Source: Vermamoeba vermiformis (Eukaryota; Tubulinea; Echinamoebida). Taken from it: a stretch of 64,000 nucleotides of DNA. A program made the translations under genes and the position numbers. The stretch spans positions 1-64,000 of the forward strand of contig JBEWZL010000099.1 in the NCBI GenBank assembly GCA_045837725.1, written 5' to 3'. The notes below the pieces were generated by a model. That model saw only the letters and a list, made by a program, of their open reading frames with translations. It was not told where the DNA came from and did not search any database. Shown here piece after piece: positions 1 through 10,274 of the stretch. Positions within the stretch are counted from its first letter, which is position 1, and each line of letters opens with the position of its first letter.

Positions 1-1422
1 TCAATTTTTATTCAAGCGCCAAGCTCGATCCGAATTTCAGAATTTTTTTAACTTTAATAAAGATTTTAAATTCGAATTTAACGGTATAATATCGTTGTAT
101 TATATTAATTCATTCATGTAAATTTGCTTACGTTAAATTCCATCGTGTACGGCGCACTCGATCGCGCCATCAAGATCCATGTGTCTTCTATTGGCTGCAA
201 TGACGCCAAATACGCGTAGGTACGGACGAACCATATTAAGATATCGTATTCCGACCATTGGTGGTCGGGATCTCGCGCATCGAAAGTAGTTGAAACTTTC
301 GTTCGCGATAAAATTTTGTAACAATAATCTAAATAAAAAATTACGCGTTAGTACGTTGCATTTGATATAGTTTAATCGTTATTAATTAAAAATCCGGATA
401 AAATCCGAGCACTAAGCTGGATCCGGATCTGACAACTTATTAATTGAAAATTTAAAAAATGAAATTGTGAGATAATAATGTTGTAAATGGCGGAGGGATA
501 TATAAAAAATTATTACCTTAAAAAACTTAAAATTGCTCGTGTAAGATCCAGAAGCGTCAAATTGCTAAGTCCCGATCCTGGAAGGAAACGGCATCAGTTA
601 CATTAACCTATCGAAAAATAATTAATCAATACAAATGTAAATATAATACATATTGCGTTGTACTTACCTTTTGCGATAGACGCACTATATTAACTCCTGA
701 GGACGGATCGAGTCTCAATCCGCACCTATTCGTGCAATCAGCTCCGTGAGCAAATCTGAGTTACAAAATTGTTAGTAATTCGTATATATAACGCGTTATA
801 CTTACCTTTGGAGCACTCGATGCGCTTAATTAAATGTTGAATCGCTGCTGGATCGCGGATATTCGTACTCCTCAAAGGTTTCTTCAAGGGTCAATTAGAC
901 CGTATCTGTAATTACAACGCGTTAGTAATACTGTATTAATATCGATCTATAGTATTGATATGGCGAACTTACCCTTCTATATAAATTTTTTATCGCGTGA
1001 AGATCGCGATCTAGATCCGTTCTGGGTTTTTCTTAAGACTTAAGTAATCAATATTAAAACATCACATATTTATTGAATAACTATAGAGAAGCACTTACAT
1101 GTCAAGAGAACTTGTCCCGTCACGGATCGAGTTTTCGAATCACGTATCCGGTCTGCGTCCGCTCCTTTTGAGTAATAACCTGTAAATTTATTATTAATAA
1201 AATATATTAACGATAAAATAACCAGTTATTTAACTTTGGTTCAAGCGCAAAGCTCGATCCGAATAATTTGAATTATTTTTTCTTTATCTGTAATTTTAAA
1301 TGTCAAAATGATGCATTCATTGCATCATATTCATTATTTTTAGTAATATAAAATAACTTACGAATTATTTCGATGCGTCCAACGCATCTGATCACAGACA
1401 AATCGCCGACTCGTACACCGCG

Positions 1423-1640
1423 CTGCAACGACGCTGAATATCGTTGGGCACGTGTATAATATACACAGTGAACTAAATACTGTTAATAATTCGACCCTTG
1501 TGGTCGATCTGATGCGAATCCAAGTTCGCATCGACTTCAAATCAAAATAACTCGCGCTGAACGGCCGTTGTGGCCGTGGCGCGTAACTATCTGCTGTTAA
1601 TTAACGATTTTTAATGAATATTTCGACCCTTGTGGTCGAT
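1423..1640. repeat. Duplicated structured repeat, copy 1
   Basis: This segment and 2793-3010 are near-identical over about 200 bp. Each holds a run of hairpins: AACGA..TCGTT, a GTGTATA/TATACAC palindrome, CGACC-CTTGT-GGTCG, GATGCGAA..TTCGCATC, and a nested element with outer arms CGCGC/GCGCG around inner arms ACGGCC/GGCCGT. A partial third copy lies near 3060-3165 and a fourth near 10290-10440. Differences between copies often keep the pairing. Confidence 0.7.
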
Positions 1641-2792
1641 CTGTCAAAGTTTTAAGATCTAAAAAGAACGGCCCCAGATCTTTGTGTTCCCTCCCGCGGG
1701 AGATTTTTATCAATTTTATTTTGTAAAGAATTCGCGTAATTAAATTAGCATTTATTATTATGTCTAGACAATTTTATCTTTTTGCTCGTGGATGCGTTCT
1801 ACATGCTAACAGTCAGATCTGCAACTTGTCCACTACGTCGGTCTCGTGCTATCAAACTATAATAAAAGAGATATTAATATTATATGATAGATTTGTACGC
1901 TTTGAACTTACTTTCGGCGCAATTGATGCGCAGCGTTAGATCTTATTAAAGCACTCGATCGAGTGCCGCAAGCGAGCCGATCTCATCCTTTAAATCCTAA
2001 ATAAGAATAATCATTAATATTGGCGTTTATATTAATTTTTTAAGCATTGTACTTACTTTCGACGCAATCGATGCGTCACTGACCTTTCTGAGAGATCGGG
2101 ATGTCGGGTCCCGATCTCTGGCCCCCGCTCTGTGTAATCTCTTTGATGTAAAATTAGTATAAATGAGTTAATATATAAACATATAAGATATACCACTTAC
2201 CTGTAAGGCAATCGATGCCCTACATTGATATTTTAGCGGATCGAGACGCGTTGGATCCCGATCTCGTAAATGTTCATCAGAAGTCTCCTTCGCCATTTCT
2301 ATTAATATAATGCGTTAGCAATGAATAGTTTCTACCTGTGTATGTACTTACCGGTCCATTACAAGCATTCGAGATCCGTCACCGTGAATTTGTAACACTA
2401 TATACCTAACACCTAAATAAAACGCATTAGAGTATTAATAATAATGAGATAAAAGAAATAAACTACTTACTCTCTATTCAGCACTGGTCATCGAGCGATC
2501 TACTTCGTGCCCGATCTAACTCGCGTCTTGGCTCTGACGTTGCAATATCTATTAAATAAGGATTAGCATATTGTTTTAATTATAAAATAAACAATAATTG
2601 GAAAGCCAGCGTACCATGAAACGACCATTGGTGGTAGGGATCGCGCATCTGATTTTTTAATTGAAAATTTAAAAATTGAATTTACGATATTCTAATTATA
2701 AATGGTGGAAGGATATTTAAGAAAATATTACCTTGAATATTCTCAGTCTCTGCCCCGAGATTTTGTTCGCATTTTGTTCGCGATCTTAACGC

Positions 2793-3010
2793 CGCGCTGT
2801 AACGACGCTGAATATCGTTGGGCACGTGTGTAATATACACAGCGGACTAAATACTATTAATAATTCGACCCTTGTGGTCGATCTGATGCGAATCCAAGTT
2901 CGCATCGACTTCCAATCCAAATAACTCGCGCTGAACGGCCGTGGCGACCGTGGCGCGTCACTGTCTGCTGTTCATAATCAACAATAAATAATATTACGAC
3001 CCTTGTGGTC
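2793..3010. repeat. Duplicated structured repeat, copy 2
   Basis: Second copy of the segment at 1423-1640, in the same orientation and order of hairpins. In the nested hairpin the inner arms read ACGGcC/GaCCGT here, ACGGCC/GGCCGT in copy 1 and ACAGcC/GaCTGT at about 10345. The G-C to A-T swap in the last copy occurs on both arms. Confidence 0.7.
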
Positions 3011-3190
3011 GATCTGTTGCATTGCTAATGCAAAATAACACGGCTCAACCGTTTTCGCATCAGCTCTTAGATCCAAATAACTCGCGCTGGAACGGCTCTT
3101 ATGCCGTGGCGCGTTACTTTCAGCTGTAATAACAATAAACAAATAACTCGACCCTTGGGGTCGATCTGTCAAAGTTTTTTCGGTTATTAA

Positions 3191-4140
3191 TTGCCTCCAA
3201 CGGTCACTTCCTTATTTAGTCAATGCAGAGAAAACCGACCTGCGTCGAGGTGAAAACCGACGTGGGTCGAACAACACGTGCTGCCAAAAAATTGTTTGTG
3301 CTGGGATAAATCCGGGCACGACGGACAAATGCACAGTGAACCGTTGCAGAAATACCCACCAACACGATCACCACAATGGTCGTGTAATCAATTTTATTTT
3401 GATTTTCTCGCGCTTATCGTTGCGTTGTTGAACTCAACGCAGGCCAAGTTTACCGTTGCGGACGATCGGCTGTCTGTTGCACTAACTTGTGCTCGTACAG
3501 TGCGTAGAGCACTGAGGTGAGTTTAGTTAATTAATACCTCAGGAGAGAATTAAAATTAATATTAATTTCGGTAGGTTTTTCGGCTGATCGGTTATGCAAC
3601 TCGAGCTCACTGCTGCGTACAGACTGGTGCATCCGTGCCTCAATTCAAAGAGGCATGGTTTTAGGATGTAGCTCACAAGCAGGCAGCGTTTTTATGGTGC
3701 TAGCCAACAAGTATGCTGCGTTTGGTAAGTAAAATAATTTAAATCCGTAATTTTCGATGCGCGGGATCTAATTTTTATTGTTTAAATAGTGCTGCTGGCC
3801 TCCTTATTTACTCCCAGCGTTCTATGATATTAAATTGGACTGCCCACTAGTGGCAACCTGATGAGGTAAGTCAGATTCGGTTGTCTTAATGATCTAACGA
3901 ATCTCATCCAGGATTTTCCGTGTGCTCCCTCTCCCTGTCCCCATGACCAGGAGCGCGCTTTCTTGCCTATGACCAGCTGCTCGTGCTCTCCCTCTGTGGC
4001 TGGTCATGCTCCCTCTCTTGCCTGGTCGTGTTCTCCCTCCGTGACCAGCTGGACACACAGCAGTCGCATGCGGTGCAAGCCATGCCGAATTGGCATGCTA
4101 TTTGTAATAAATAACATATCATACATTTCTGTCCCTTTGT
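3191..4140 (+). other. Possible spliced non-coding unit A upstream of the 41-bp array
   Basis: No convincing coding frame. The plus strand shows intron-like blocks: a GTGAGT donor near 3517 with acceptor TCGGTAG near 3571, a GTAAGT donor near 3726 with acceptor AAATAG near 3789, and a GTAAGT donor near 3867 with acceptor ATCCAG near 3911. These would leave exons of about 60-200 nt that run into the hairpin array at 4141. An AATAAA lies near 4107. The start (about 3240-3400) resembles the start of the next unit (about 4556-4700), suggesting a tandem duplication. Inference: the 5' part of a non-coding transcript; a decayed gene is the alternative. Confidence 0.35.
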
Positions 4141-4500
4141 TTGCCGGACTACACCCTTGTTCTGCAGAAAGGCGTAGTTTCGAGGACTACGCCCCCGTTC
4201 TGTTTCGCAAGGGTGTAGTTTCGAGGACTACGCCACCATTCTGTTTCGCAAGGGCGTAGTTTCGAGGACTATGCCCCCGTTCTGTTTCACAAGGGCGTAG
4301 TTTCGAGGACTACGCCCCCGTTCTGTTTCGCAAGGGCGTAGTTTCGAGGACTACGCCCCCGTTCTGTTTTGCAAGGGCGTAGTTTCGAGGACTACGCCCC
4401 CGTTCTGTTTCGCAAGGGTGTAGTTTTGAGGACTACACCCCCGTTCTGTTTTGCAAGGGCATAGTTTCGAGGACTACAACCCTGTTCTGCAATGGTAGGG
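4141..4500. repeat. 41-bp tandem hairpin array (about 8-9 copies)
   Basis: Each 41-bp unit holds a perfect 9-bp stem, GGGCGTAGT / ACTACGCCC, with loop TTCGAGG, then a linker CCGTTCTGTTTCGCAA. One copy near 4417-4440 reads GGGTGTAGT / ACTACACCC, a matched change on both arms. Other copies show single changes that leave G-U pairs. The pattern is what selection for pairing in RNA, or in cruciform DNA, would leave. Confidence 0.85.
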
Positions 4501-4555
4501 TGTTCTATGCCCTTCAGAACGCGAAACCCTAAACTGTAGTAACCTAATAATTACT

Positions 4556-5378
4556 ATAAACCGACATTCGTCGACCACAAGTGAAACCGACACTGCTAGA
4601 CAGGACAGCGTTTGTGTCGGGAAATAACCTGGCACGACGTGAAAACGTTTTCACACACAAAACGCACCAATACAACAACTCCGTAACAATACGACCACAA
4701 GCTGGCCTAATAATTTGATTGTTTATTTATTGTTGGCTTCGCGGCACGGAGGTGCTTAGTTTTGCTGCAGCAGACCCTGTCGCGAATAAGATCGTCGTGC
4801 TGCTAATTGTGCTCTGCCCTCGTATCGATAATCATTAGCGAAAGTAAGGCTTAATATTTAATTCAATATTAAATATAATATTGATTACTTTCACAGTCAA
4901 TTTATTAATTTTCTGTCAGGGAGCCGATCAACGACGCACAATATTGTTTTCACGTGAAGAAATTGCCACCTTCGCCGAGAACGTTACTGGTAAACTCAAT
5001 AATGTAAGTAATGGGTTGTTTATCAACCTGCAATTTTATTTACGTTTAAAACTAATTTCAATCGCAGATACGACGGCAGATTTTGACATACAACCTGTCT
5101 TTGGGATCGCATTGCCGCGTCTTTGCGTGGTACAGAGGTGATGGGTGATGCAAACGCTGGTAAAACAAGTGGTAAGTGATATTTAATACTAGTTTATTTT
5201 TAAATCAAATGCGCGGCATCTCACCGTTTTTGTTCTCGCAGCACTCCTGGCTTGAACCCGTGTGGGTATTTTCAATGATGATTCACAGAAAAGGCAGCCT
5301 TGCAATGTTTGAGTAAGTACTCTCTGATTTTAAATTGAGTTTAAACTAATCCGATCATCAGTTCTTCCAACAGCTGCG
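4556..5378 (+). ncRNA. Candidate spliced non-coding transcript, unit B
   Basis: Plus-strand splice signals follow one another: donor GTAAGG near 4837 with acceptor CACAG near 4895, donor GTAAGT near 5005 with acceptor ATCGCAG near 5068, donor GTAAGT near 5173 with acceptor TCTCGCAG near 5241, and donor GTAAGT near 5312 with acceptor CATCAG near 5362. The final exon would be the CCGTCCA hairpin array, ending at an AATAAA near 6196. Some exons are open in two or three frames at once, but no single frame can be carried through the splices. Non-coding is therefore preferred over protein-coding. This is an inference from sequence grammar. Confidence 0.35.
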
Positions 5379-5380
5379 TG

Positions 5381-6180
5381 GCACACCGTCCAGTTATTGG
5401 ACGGTTCCCTTTGTGTCACACCCTCACGTGACACCGCCCAGTTATTGGACGGTCCCTCCAGTGCGTGGCTCGCACCGTCCAAGTCTTGGACGCTTTATTG
5501 GTCGTACCTTGCACCGTCCAGTTATTGGACGGTCCCAGTGCCAAGTAGAACCGTCCAAGGCTTGGACGCTTGGCTCAAACCGTCCAAATTCTGGACGCTT
5601 TTTTTCCAGCACGGCTCGACACGGTCCGCTCTGCCCTCAGTGTGCCACCGTCCAGTTATTGGACGGTTCCCGCTGCACCGTGCCTCAGCTCGACACCGTC
5701 CAGTTATTGGACGCTTGGCTGGTACCGTCCGGCTTGGACGCTTTATCGGACAGTCCCCTCAGTGCGTGGCTCACACTGTCCAGTCTTGGACGCTCGGCCA
5801 AACCGTCCAAATTCTGGACGCTTTTTTCAGCGTGGCTTGCACCGTTCCCTCTGCTCTCAGTGCCACCGTCCAGTTATTGGACGGTTCCCTTCATGCTGCA
5901 CCTTCACGTGACACCGTCCAGTTATTGGACAGTCCCTTCAGTGCGTGGCTCGCACGGTTCAAGTCTTGCTTGGCTCAAACTGTCCAAATTCTGGACACTT
6001 TTTTCAGCGTGGCTTGCACTGTTCCCTCTGCTCTCAGTGTGCCACCGTCCAGTTATTGGACGGTTCCCTCTGTGCCTCAGCTCAGTGTGGCTCGCACCGT
6101 CCAGAACCTGGACGCTTGGCTGGTGCTGCATGGCTTGGTGAGTAGATTGCACCATCCAAGACTTGCCAAGGTCCTGGACA
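5381..6180. repeat. CCGTCCA hairpin array
   Basis: More than a dozen copies of a hairpin with arms ACCGTCCA and TGGACGGT or TGGACGC around 4-5 nt loops (GTTAT, AGTCT, AAATTC). Spacers are irregular and contain recurring words such as GTGGCTCGCACC. The array is stop-poor in all plus frames, so it throws up open frames of up to 267 codons that are products of the repeat and not genes. An AATAAA about 15 bp after the last hairpin (near 6196) may mark a transcript end. Confidence 0.85.
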
Positions 6181-6236
6181 TGTTTGCAATTGTAAAATAA
6201 AGTTTTGTTTTTACAAATAGCTCCTTTATTGGGTTT

Positions 6237-6500
6237 GTGAGGGGGCGTACAGCATGCTGTACAGGGGTGTACAGGGTGTACAGCGTGCTGTATGGGGGTG
6301 TGATGGGCATACAGCATGCTGTACGGGGGTGTGATGGGTGTACAGCATGCCGTACGGGGGTGCGAGGGGGCGTACAGTGTGCCGTACGGGGGTGTACAGT
6401 GTGCCGTACGGGGGTGTGAGGGGGCGTACAGTGTGCCGTACGGGGGTGTACAGCGTGCCGTACGGGGGTGCGAGGGGGCGTACAGCATGCCGTATGGGGG
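6237..6500. repeat. GTACAGCATGCTGTAC palindrome array
   Basis: Tandem palindromes built on GTACAGCATGCTGTAC, with variants GTACAGCATGCCGTAC and GTACAGTGTGCCGTAC, separated by G-rich linkers (GGGGGTGTGATGG, GGGGGTGCGAGGGGGC). Open frames on both strands across this block are repeat artefacts. The array is followed by AATAAA near 6555 and by the dispersed repeat at 6553-6783. Confidence 0.85.
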
Positions 6501-6552
6501 AAAAAATCCTAGCCCCAGCCCTAAATCCTATAAAGTACATTTTGTAAATTTG

Positions 6553-6783
6553 TAAATAAATGCATTATTTATTCTAGCTTTTATTTATTATTTGTCGTGC
6601 CTATTTCACTGTGCAATTTTTCAACAAAATTAAGCATTCATATACTGCTATATATATAAGTTCATTTACTATGTACAAATTCCTAAATAAACAAATTTTG
6701 CAGCAAAAAAGTTTGACAAAATATGAGTTTAAAGCCTCTTTAAACTCTATAACCTGCGGGTTTTTATAACCCAGAAGCCTACT
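6553..6783 (+). repeat. Dispersed 230-bp repeat, copy 1
   Basis: Aligns along its full length with 11668-11898, at roughly 80 percent identity by eye. Both copies begin at GTAAATAAATG directly after a hairpin array, and both end in two hairpins (GAGTTTAAAG..CTTTAAACTC, then GGGTT..AACCC) and the words CAGAAGCC. No coding frame is shared. It may be the conserved 3' region of a non-coding transcript family or a short mobile element. Confidence 0.75.
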
Positions 6784-6784
6784 A

Positions 6785-7105
6785 TAGTCTGACGCACCCC
6801 CCTGTCCCAAGGCCGTCAGACCGTCTGATGCACCCCCTCCTTGCCTGAGGCCGTCAGGCTGTCTGACGCACCCCCCCTGTCCCAAGGCAGTCAGACCGTC
6901 TGATGCACCCCCCTGTCCCAAGGCCGTCAGACCGTCTGACGCCCTTTGCTGTTGCAGTGCATGACTGAGGGTGCAGGTGCAGGTGCAGGTGCAATGCCTT
7001 TGCACCTGAGGCTGTCAGACTGTCTGACGCACCCCCCATCCCAAGGCCGTCAGACCGTCTGATGCACCTCCCATCCCTAGGCCGTCAGACCATCTGACGC
7101 CCTCC
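6785..7105. repeat. CGTCAGACCGTCTGACG hairpin array
   Basis: About seven copies of arms CGTCAGA / TCTGACG (variant TCTGATG) around a 2-3 nt loop, joined by C-rich linkers (CACCCCCCTGTCCCAAGGC) with a period of about 36 bp. A short GGTGCA repeat interrupts the array near 6970-6992. The minus-strand open frames here are repeat-derived. Confidence 0.8.
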
Positions 7106-7254
7106 TGCTGCACCAAGAACAAGGTTACCCATGTTTGAAGTACAATTTTATTTTAAAAACTGGCCAGCCCTGGCCCTAAACACCCTTTAATTCTTCAAAA
7201 GTTTTAGGGTACTACCATCCCAGCCCTAGCCTTTTAAGTAGAATAGTTTTTTTG

Positions 7255-7375
7255 TGAGATCGTCTCCGCGTGGAGATGACCCCTGCGGACTTTGTTTTTT
7301 CTTGAGATCGTCTCCGTGTGGAGACGACCCCTGTGGACTTTGATTTTTAATAAGACGGTCCACTGAGACTTCATT
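7255..7375. repeat. GATCGTCTCC hairpin pair with conserved flank
   Basis: Two hairpins, GATCGTCTCC-GCGT-GGAGATGACC and GATCGTCTCC-GTGT-GGAGACGACC, each followed by CCCTGCGGACTTTG plus a T run. The same trailing flank follows an unrelated stem at 11520-11580, so the flank is conserved while the stem differs. Confidence 0.7.
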
Positions 7376-7559
7376 TTTTCAAATTCTCCAACTTACGCTG
7401 CTGGGTCAATTTTTCTTAAGTAAAAATTTCTTAAGTAGAAAATTTCCTAAGTAAAATTTTTCCTAAGTAAAAAATCACTAAGCAAAAGTCCTTCCAAAGT
7501 CCATTTATCGTCAGGTTCTACAGGGCTAGCCCTATATGGCCAAGCCCTTTTACATATAT

Positions 7560-8220
7560 GAATTCTGTATTTGACCATAGTCCTTGGACTATGGTTAGTC
7601 GAGAATTCTGCATTTGACCGTAGTCTTCAGACTACGCTCAAAGTATACAGTATAACCCTGACCAGTTGTCAGAAATTCTGCATTTGAGCGTAGTCCTTGG
7701 ACTACGGTTAGTCGAGAACTCTGCATTTGACCGTAGTCCTTGGACTATGCTCAGTCAGGAATTCTGTATTTGACTGTAGTCCTTGGACAACGGTTAGTTG
7801 AGAATTCTGTATTTGACCGTAGTCCTTGGACTACACTCGAAGAATTGTTCAAGTCAATGTAGTGCCCAATGACAATGCATAGACACTATATTTTTTTGCA
7901 TATTCAAAATATTGACATTCTCCAGGAGATACTCAGATGGAGTTGGATTCGGTCGCTGCAAGTTCCCACCACCCGCTGTAGACGACTTGCCCACAGGTAG
8001 AAATGAATATACATTTTACTATTTTGCATATTCAAATATTCTGACCATTCATTATTAGTCAGGTACACATCAGGTCTTCAAGAATTCTTCGTTTGAGCAT
8101 AGTCCTCAGACTACGGTTGTTGGGAATTCTGCATTTGACTGTAGGCCTCTGACTACGCTCAACTGAGAATTCTGTGTTTGAGTGTAGTCCTTGGACTACG
8201 GTTGATCAAGAATTCTGTAC
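7560..8220. repeat. CCGTAGTCC-TT-GGACTACGG hairpin array
   Basis: About nine hairpins of the type CCGTAGTCC-TT-GGACTACGG separated by linkers containing GAATTCTGCATTTGA. Arms vary in matched pairs: CCATAGTCC/GGACTATGG near 7574 and GTGTAGTCC/GGACTACAC near 7815, against the common CCGTAGTCC/GGACTACGG. About 230 bp without hairpins (7845-8075) interrupts the array. Confidence 0.85.
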
Positions 8221-8236
8221 TGGTTGGACGTGCATA

Positions 8237-9988
8237 TGAGGGTTGGAATGACTATTAGTCAAGTTGACCTGACCGAAACTTTAAAAAAATTGGAATTATT
8301 CACGTAATATAGCACTGAGCTCAATATTCAATAGAATGATTATTATTAAGAATATTACGTTTAACAACTATAATATTAGTGTTATTTTCTTGCAGCATTC
8401 TCAAAAATTAAGATTTCTTGTGATCTGTCTTCTGCCGCTTTCGCTTGGGACTTGAGGACAGTTTGGGTGAACCCTGTGGCAGTGCTGAGGCACTGTCATG
8501 GGGGACAGGATTGTCCTCATTCCCTTCCTCTGAGCTTTCATCTGATAAAATGTACGCGTACTTTCGTGCCTAAAAATAGAAGTGGTGAGCGATCTCCTGC
8601 TCGGACAAAAGCAATATATTCGATGGTATCATATTGTCCGTATTTAAGTAATGTAGCTATTGAATTGCTTATTTGAATTTCGATCTCAAGATCAACCTAC
8701 AAAAACCAAAAATTCGACAAAAACTTACGCCTTTGTTTCCTGTCTTTTCAAATTCTAGCCGCACTACTGGTCCAGTCCACTCATTTGAGTAATTCCTCGG
8801 GCTGTATTCATACTCTGCTATCTCGTTATGCAATGCAAAGCAGAATCGGACATAATCATTAAGGTCTTTTCGGTCACCATGGTACTTGTGCTTGCAGATC
8901 CGGAACACAGATTTGACCTTATCAAAGCCTAATTCTATGAATTGCCTCGATTCTTCTACTTTGATGTTAAATAGATCATCTTCTTTTGATAGAGGGTGGT
9001 TGACAGCAGCTCGCTTCTTAATGTGAAATTGACAGCCACGATCCAATCTGTCAAAACTCAAATATCCGGTATCCAATGCTAGGCAATCCTTCTTTGTGAT
9101 ATTGTCTTCAATATTTGGCCAGCATTGTTTTAATCGATATATATCATGGTGGGCATAAGGAACAGCATCTGAGACAAAACCGAAACGGTGCGATAGATCC
9201 ATGATGCAGGTGACCTTGTATGCTAATGAATGATAAGGATTAGCCTCGAAAAGGTTTGTAATTATTAGATTGCATCGAATTGTATCACAGCTTACCCAGT
9301 CCTTTGAGCTTTTTGCACCACGTTCCTTGATCTCCTGATCTTTCCTCATTGTGAGTCCACTCAAGTGGTATGGGCGTCGAATCTCCCACTAATGTAATAT
9401 CATCGACTTTGTGCTTATATCAAGAGTGAAATGACTTGGCTGCAGTGCGGCGATAGTCATAATTTTTGAAATTAATGACATGATCGGAAAATGGCTTCAG
9501 GAACGGAATAACCTTTCGATGGAGAGTGCCAATATTGGAGTGAGGGTACCCGAATAGCTTCTCTAAAAATAATATATCATTATTAATATGACATGCAATT
9601 GAATTATATAATAATTAATTTCTTAATTCTCGAAAATCTTAAAATATTTACCTTGGTATGTCTCGGGATCGTATTCTATAAGCCAATATAAAAAAAAGCT
9701 AACTGCTGTATCTCCATCAAGCGCACCATGGAATCGTACCTCAGGGTTTTTCTCGAGACATTTCCTGAAGTAAAATCGGATCTTTTGCTCAACAGGCTCT
9801 GGTAGAGCCTGCTTTATAGCTTGTAATAGAAGACCTTGATTGCGTAATGCAATCAAGCCTTCGTCGCGCGAATCGTCACTGGTGTTATTCATAAAAATTT
9901 AATTATCAAAATTTCAATTTAAAGTTCGGTCAGGTCCACCTAACTGTTTTGTTGGGTTGGATTGAATTTCAGGTTATATCAACCCTCA
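8237..9988 (-). mobile_element. Harbinger-like DNA transposon with terminal inverted repeats
   Basis: The outer ends are inverted copies: TGAGGGTTG at 8237 and CAACCCTCA ending at 9988. Further in, GACCTGACCGAA(A)CTTTAAA occurs near 8271 and its complement near 9921-9938. The span of about 1.75 kb encloses one transposase locus on the minus strand. I could not settle a target-site duplication by eye. The insertion lies inside the hairpin-repeat zone. Confidence 0.7.
8408..9892 (-). pseudogene. DDE_Tnp_4 (Harbinger-like) transposase, lightly damaged
   Basis: The reading starts at 9892 (MNNTSDDSRDEG), with introns near 9560-9650, 8700-8735 and about 8580. Catalytic-type motifs are visible in order: VGDSTPIPLEW (first Asp), CLALDTGYLSFDRL (second Asp) and VEESRQFIELGFDKVKSVF (Glu with the usual FG-LK-like context). 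The last exon ends in an acidic stretch and the basic PKRKRQK, a likely nuclear signal. An in-frame TGA after AAKSFHS and a frame change shortly after the first Asp motif suggest the copy is not functional. The family cuts and pastes DNA. The N-terminal 80 residues are not recognised. Confidence 0.65.
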
Positions 9989-9993
9989 TATAA

Positions 9994-10270
9994 ATGAATA
10001 GACATTTTGTAAGTATGCATATTCAAAATAGTTACCCAATGAAACTAAGTTCCTTAACTTTAGGCTCAGTCTTCATCGTAAACCTGCCAAGGCAAATGGA
10101 TGGGAAAACAATGTTTGTGATTCACAATTGGGAAAACAAAGATAGTACTGATTTTAGGCATAATTGTATATTCAAAAATAAACAATGTTTATTCAAATCA
10201 TGGGTTTTATTCAAAAATATGACATTTTCCAGGCTTTAGGCCTATAAGCCTTAAATTAGCTAAGCCTAAC
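9994..10270. other. Intergenic, no feature recognised
   Basis: AT-rich sequence between the transposon end and the next structured repeat. The 81-codon frame at 9994-10239 has no recognisable features and is probably chance. Confidence 0.3.
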
Positions 10271-10274
10271 TATA

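Larger units (their letters stand above)
1..3190 (-). repeat. Hairpin-rich non-coding region with minus-strand splice-like signals
   Basis: No credible protein-coding frame is visible; the longest open frames are about 60 codons. The stretch is a patchwork of perfect short inverted repeats such as CCGACCATTGGTGGTCGG (251-268), GCACTCGATCGAGTGC (1951-1966) and GACGCAATCGATGCGTC (about 2056). On the minus strand, donor-like GTAAG/GGTAAG occurs at roughly 125, 665, 804, 970, 1096, 1357, 1909, 2053, 2205, 2348 and 2467, often 120-165 bp apart, and acceptor-like TTTAG sites lie between them. Many candidate exons carry a hairpin just inside the donor. GATC is strikingly common. Inference: a multi-exon non-coding minus-strand transcript or a decayed family of structured repeats. 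Transcription is not shown. Confidence 0.5.

Noticed and set aside
133-324. 63-codon minus frame
   Set aside because: Lies in a hairpin-rich candidate exon, contains the CCGACCA palindrome and has no family resemblance.
1-3190. CRISPR-like or centromeric satellite reading of the repeats
   Set aside because: Spacing is irregular, the repeats are foldbacks with changing stems, and the host is a eukaryote. Neither label fits.
5130-5172. GDANAGKTS, a P-loop-like word in one frame of a candidate exon
   Set aside because: The frame has a stop just upstream and cannot be extended through the splices. Three frames are open locally, so chance is likely.
5397-6200. Open frames of 267 and 242 codons on the plus strand
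   Set aside because: They span the CCGTCCA hairpin array. Several frames are open at once, and the translations are translated repeats.
5922-6540. Minus-strand frames of 188 and 104 codons, rich in Pro/Arg/Thr repeats
   Set aside because: They are products of the GTACAG palindrome array; both strands and several frames are open.
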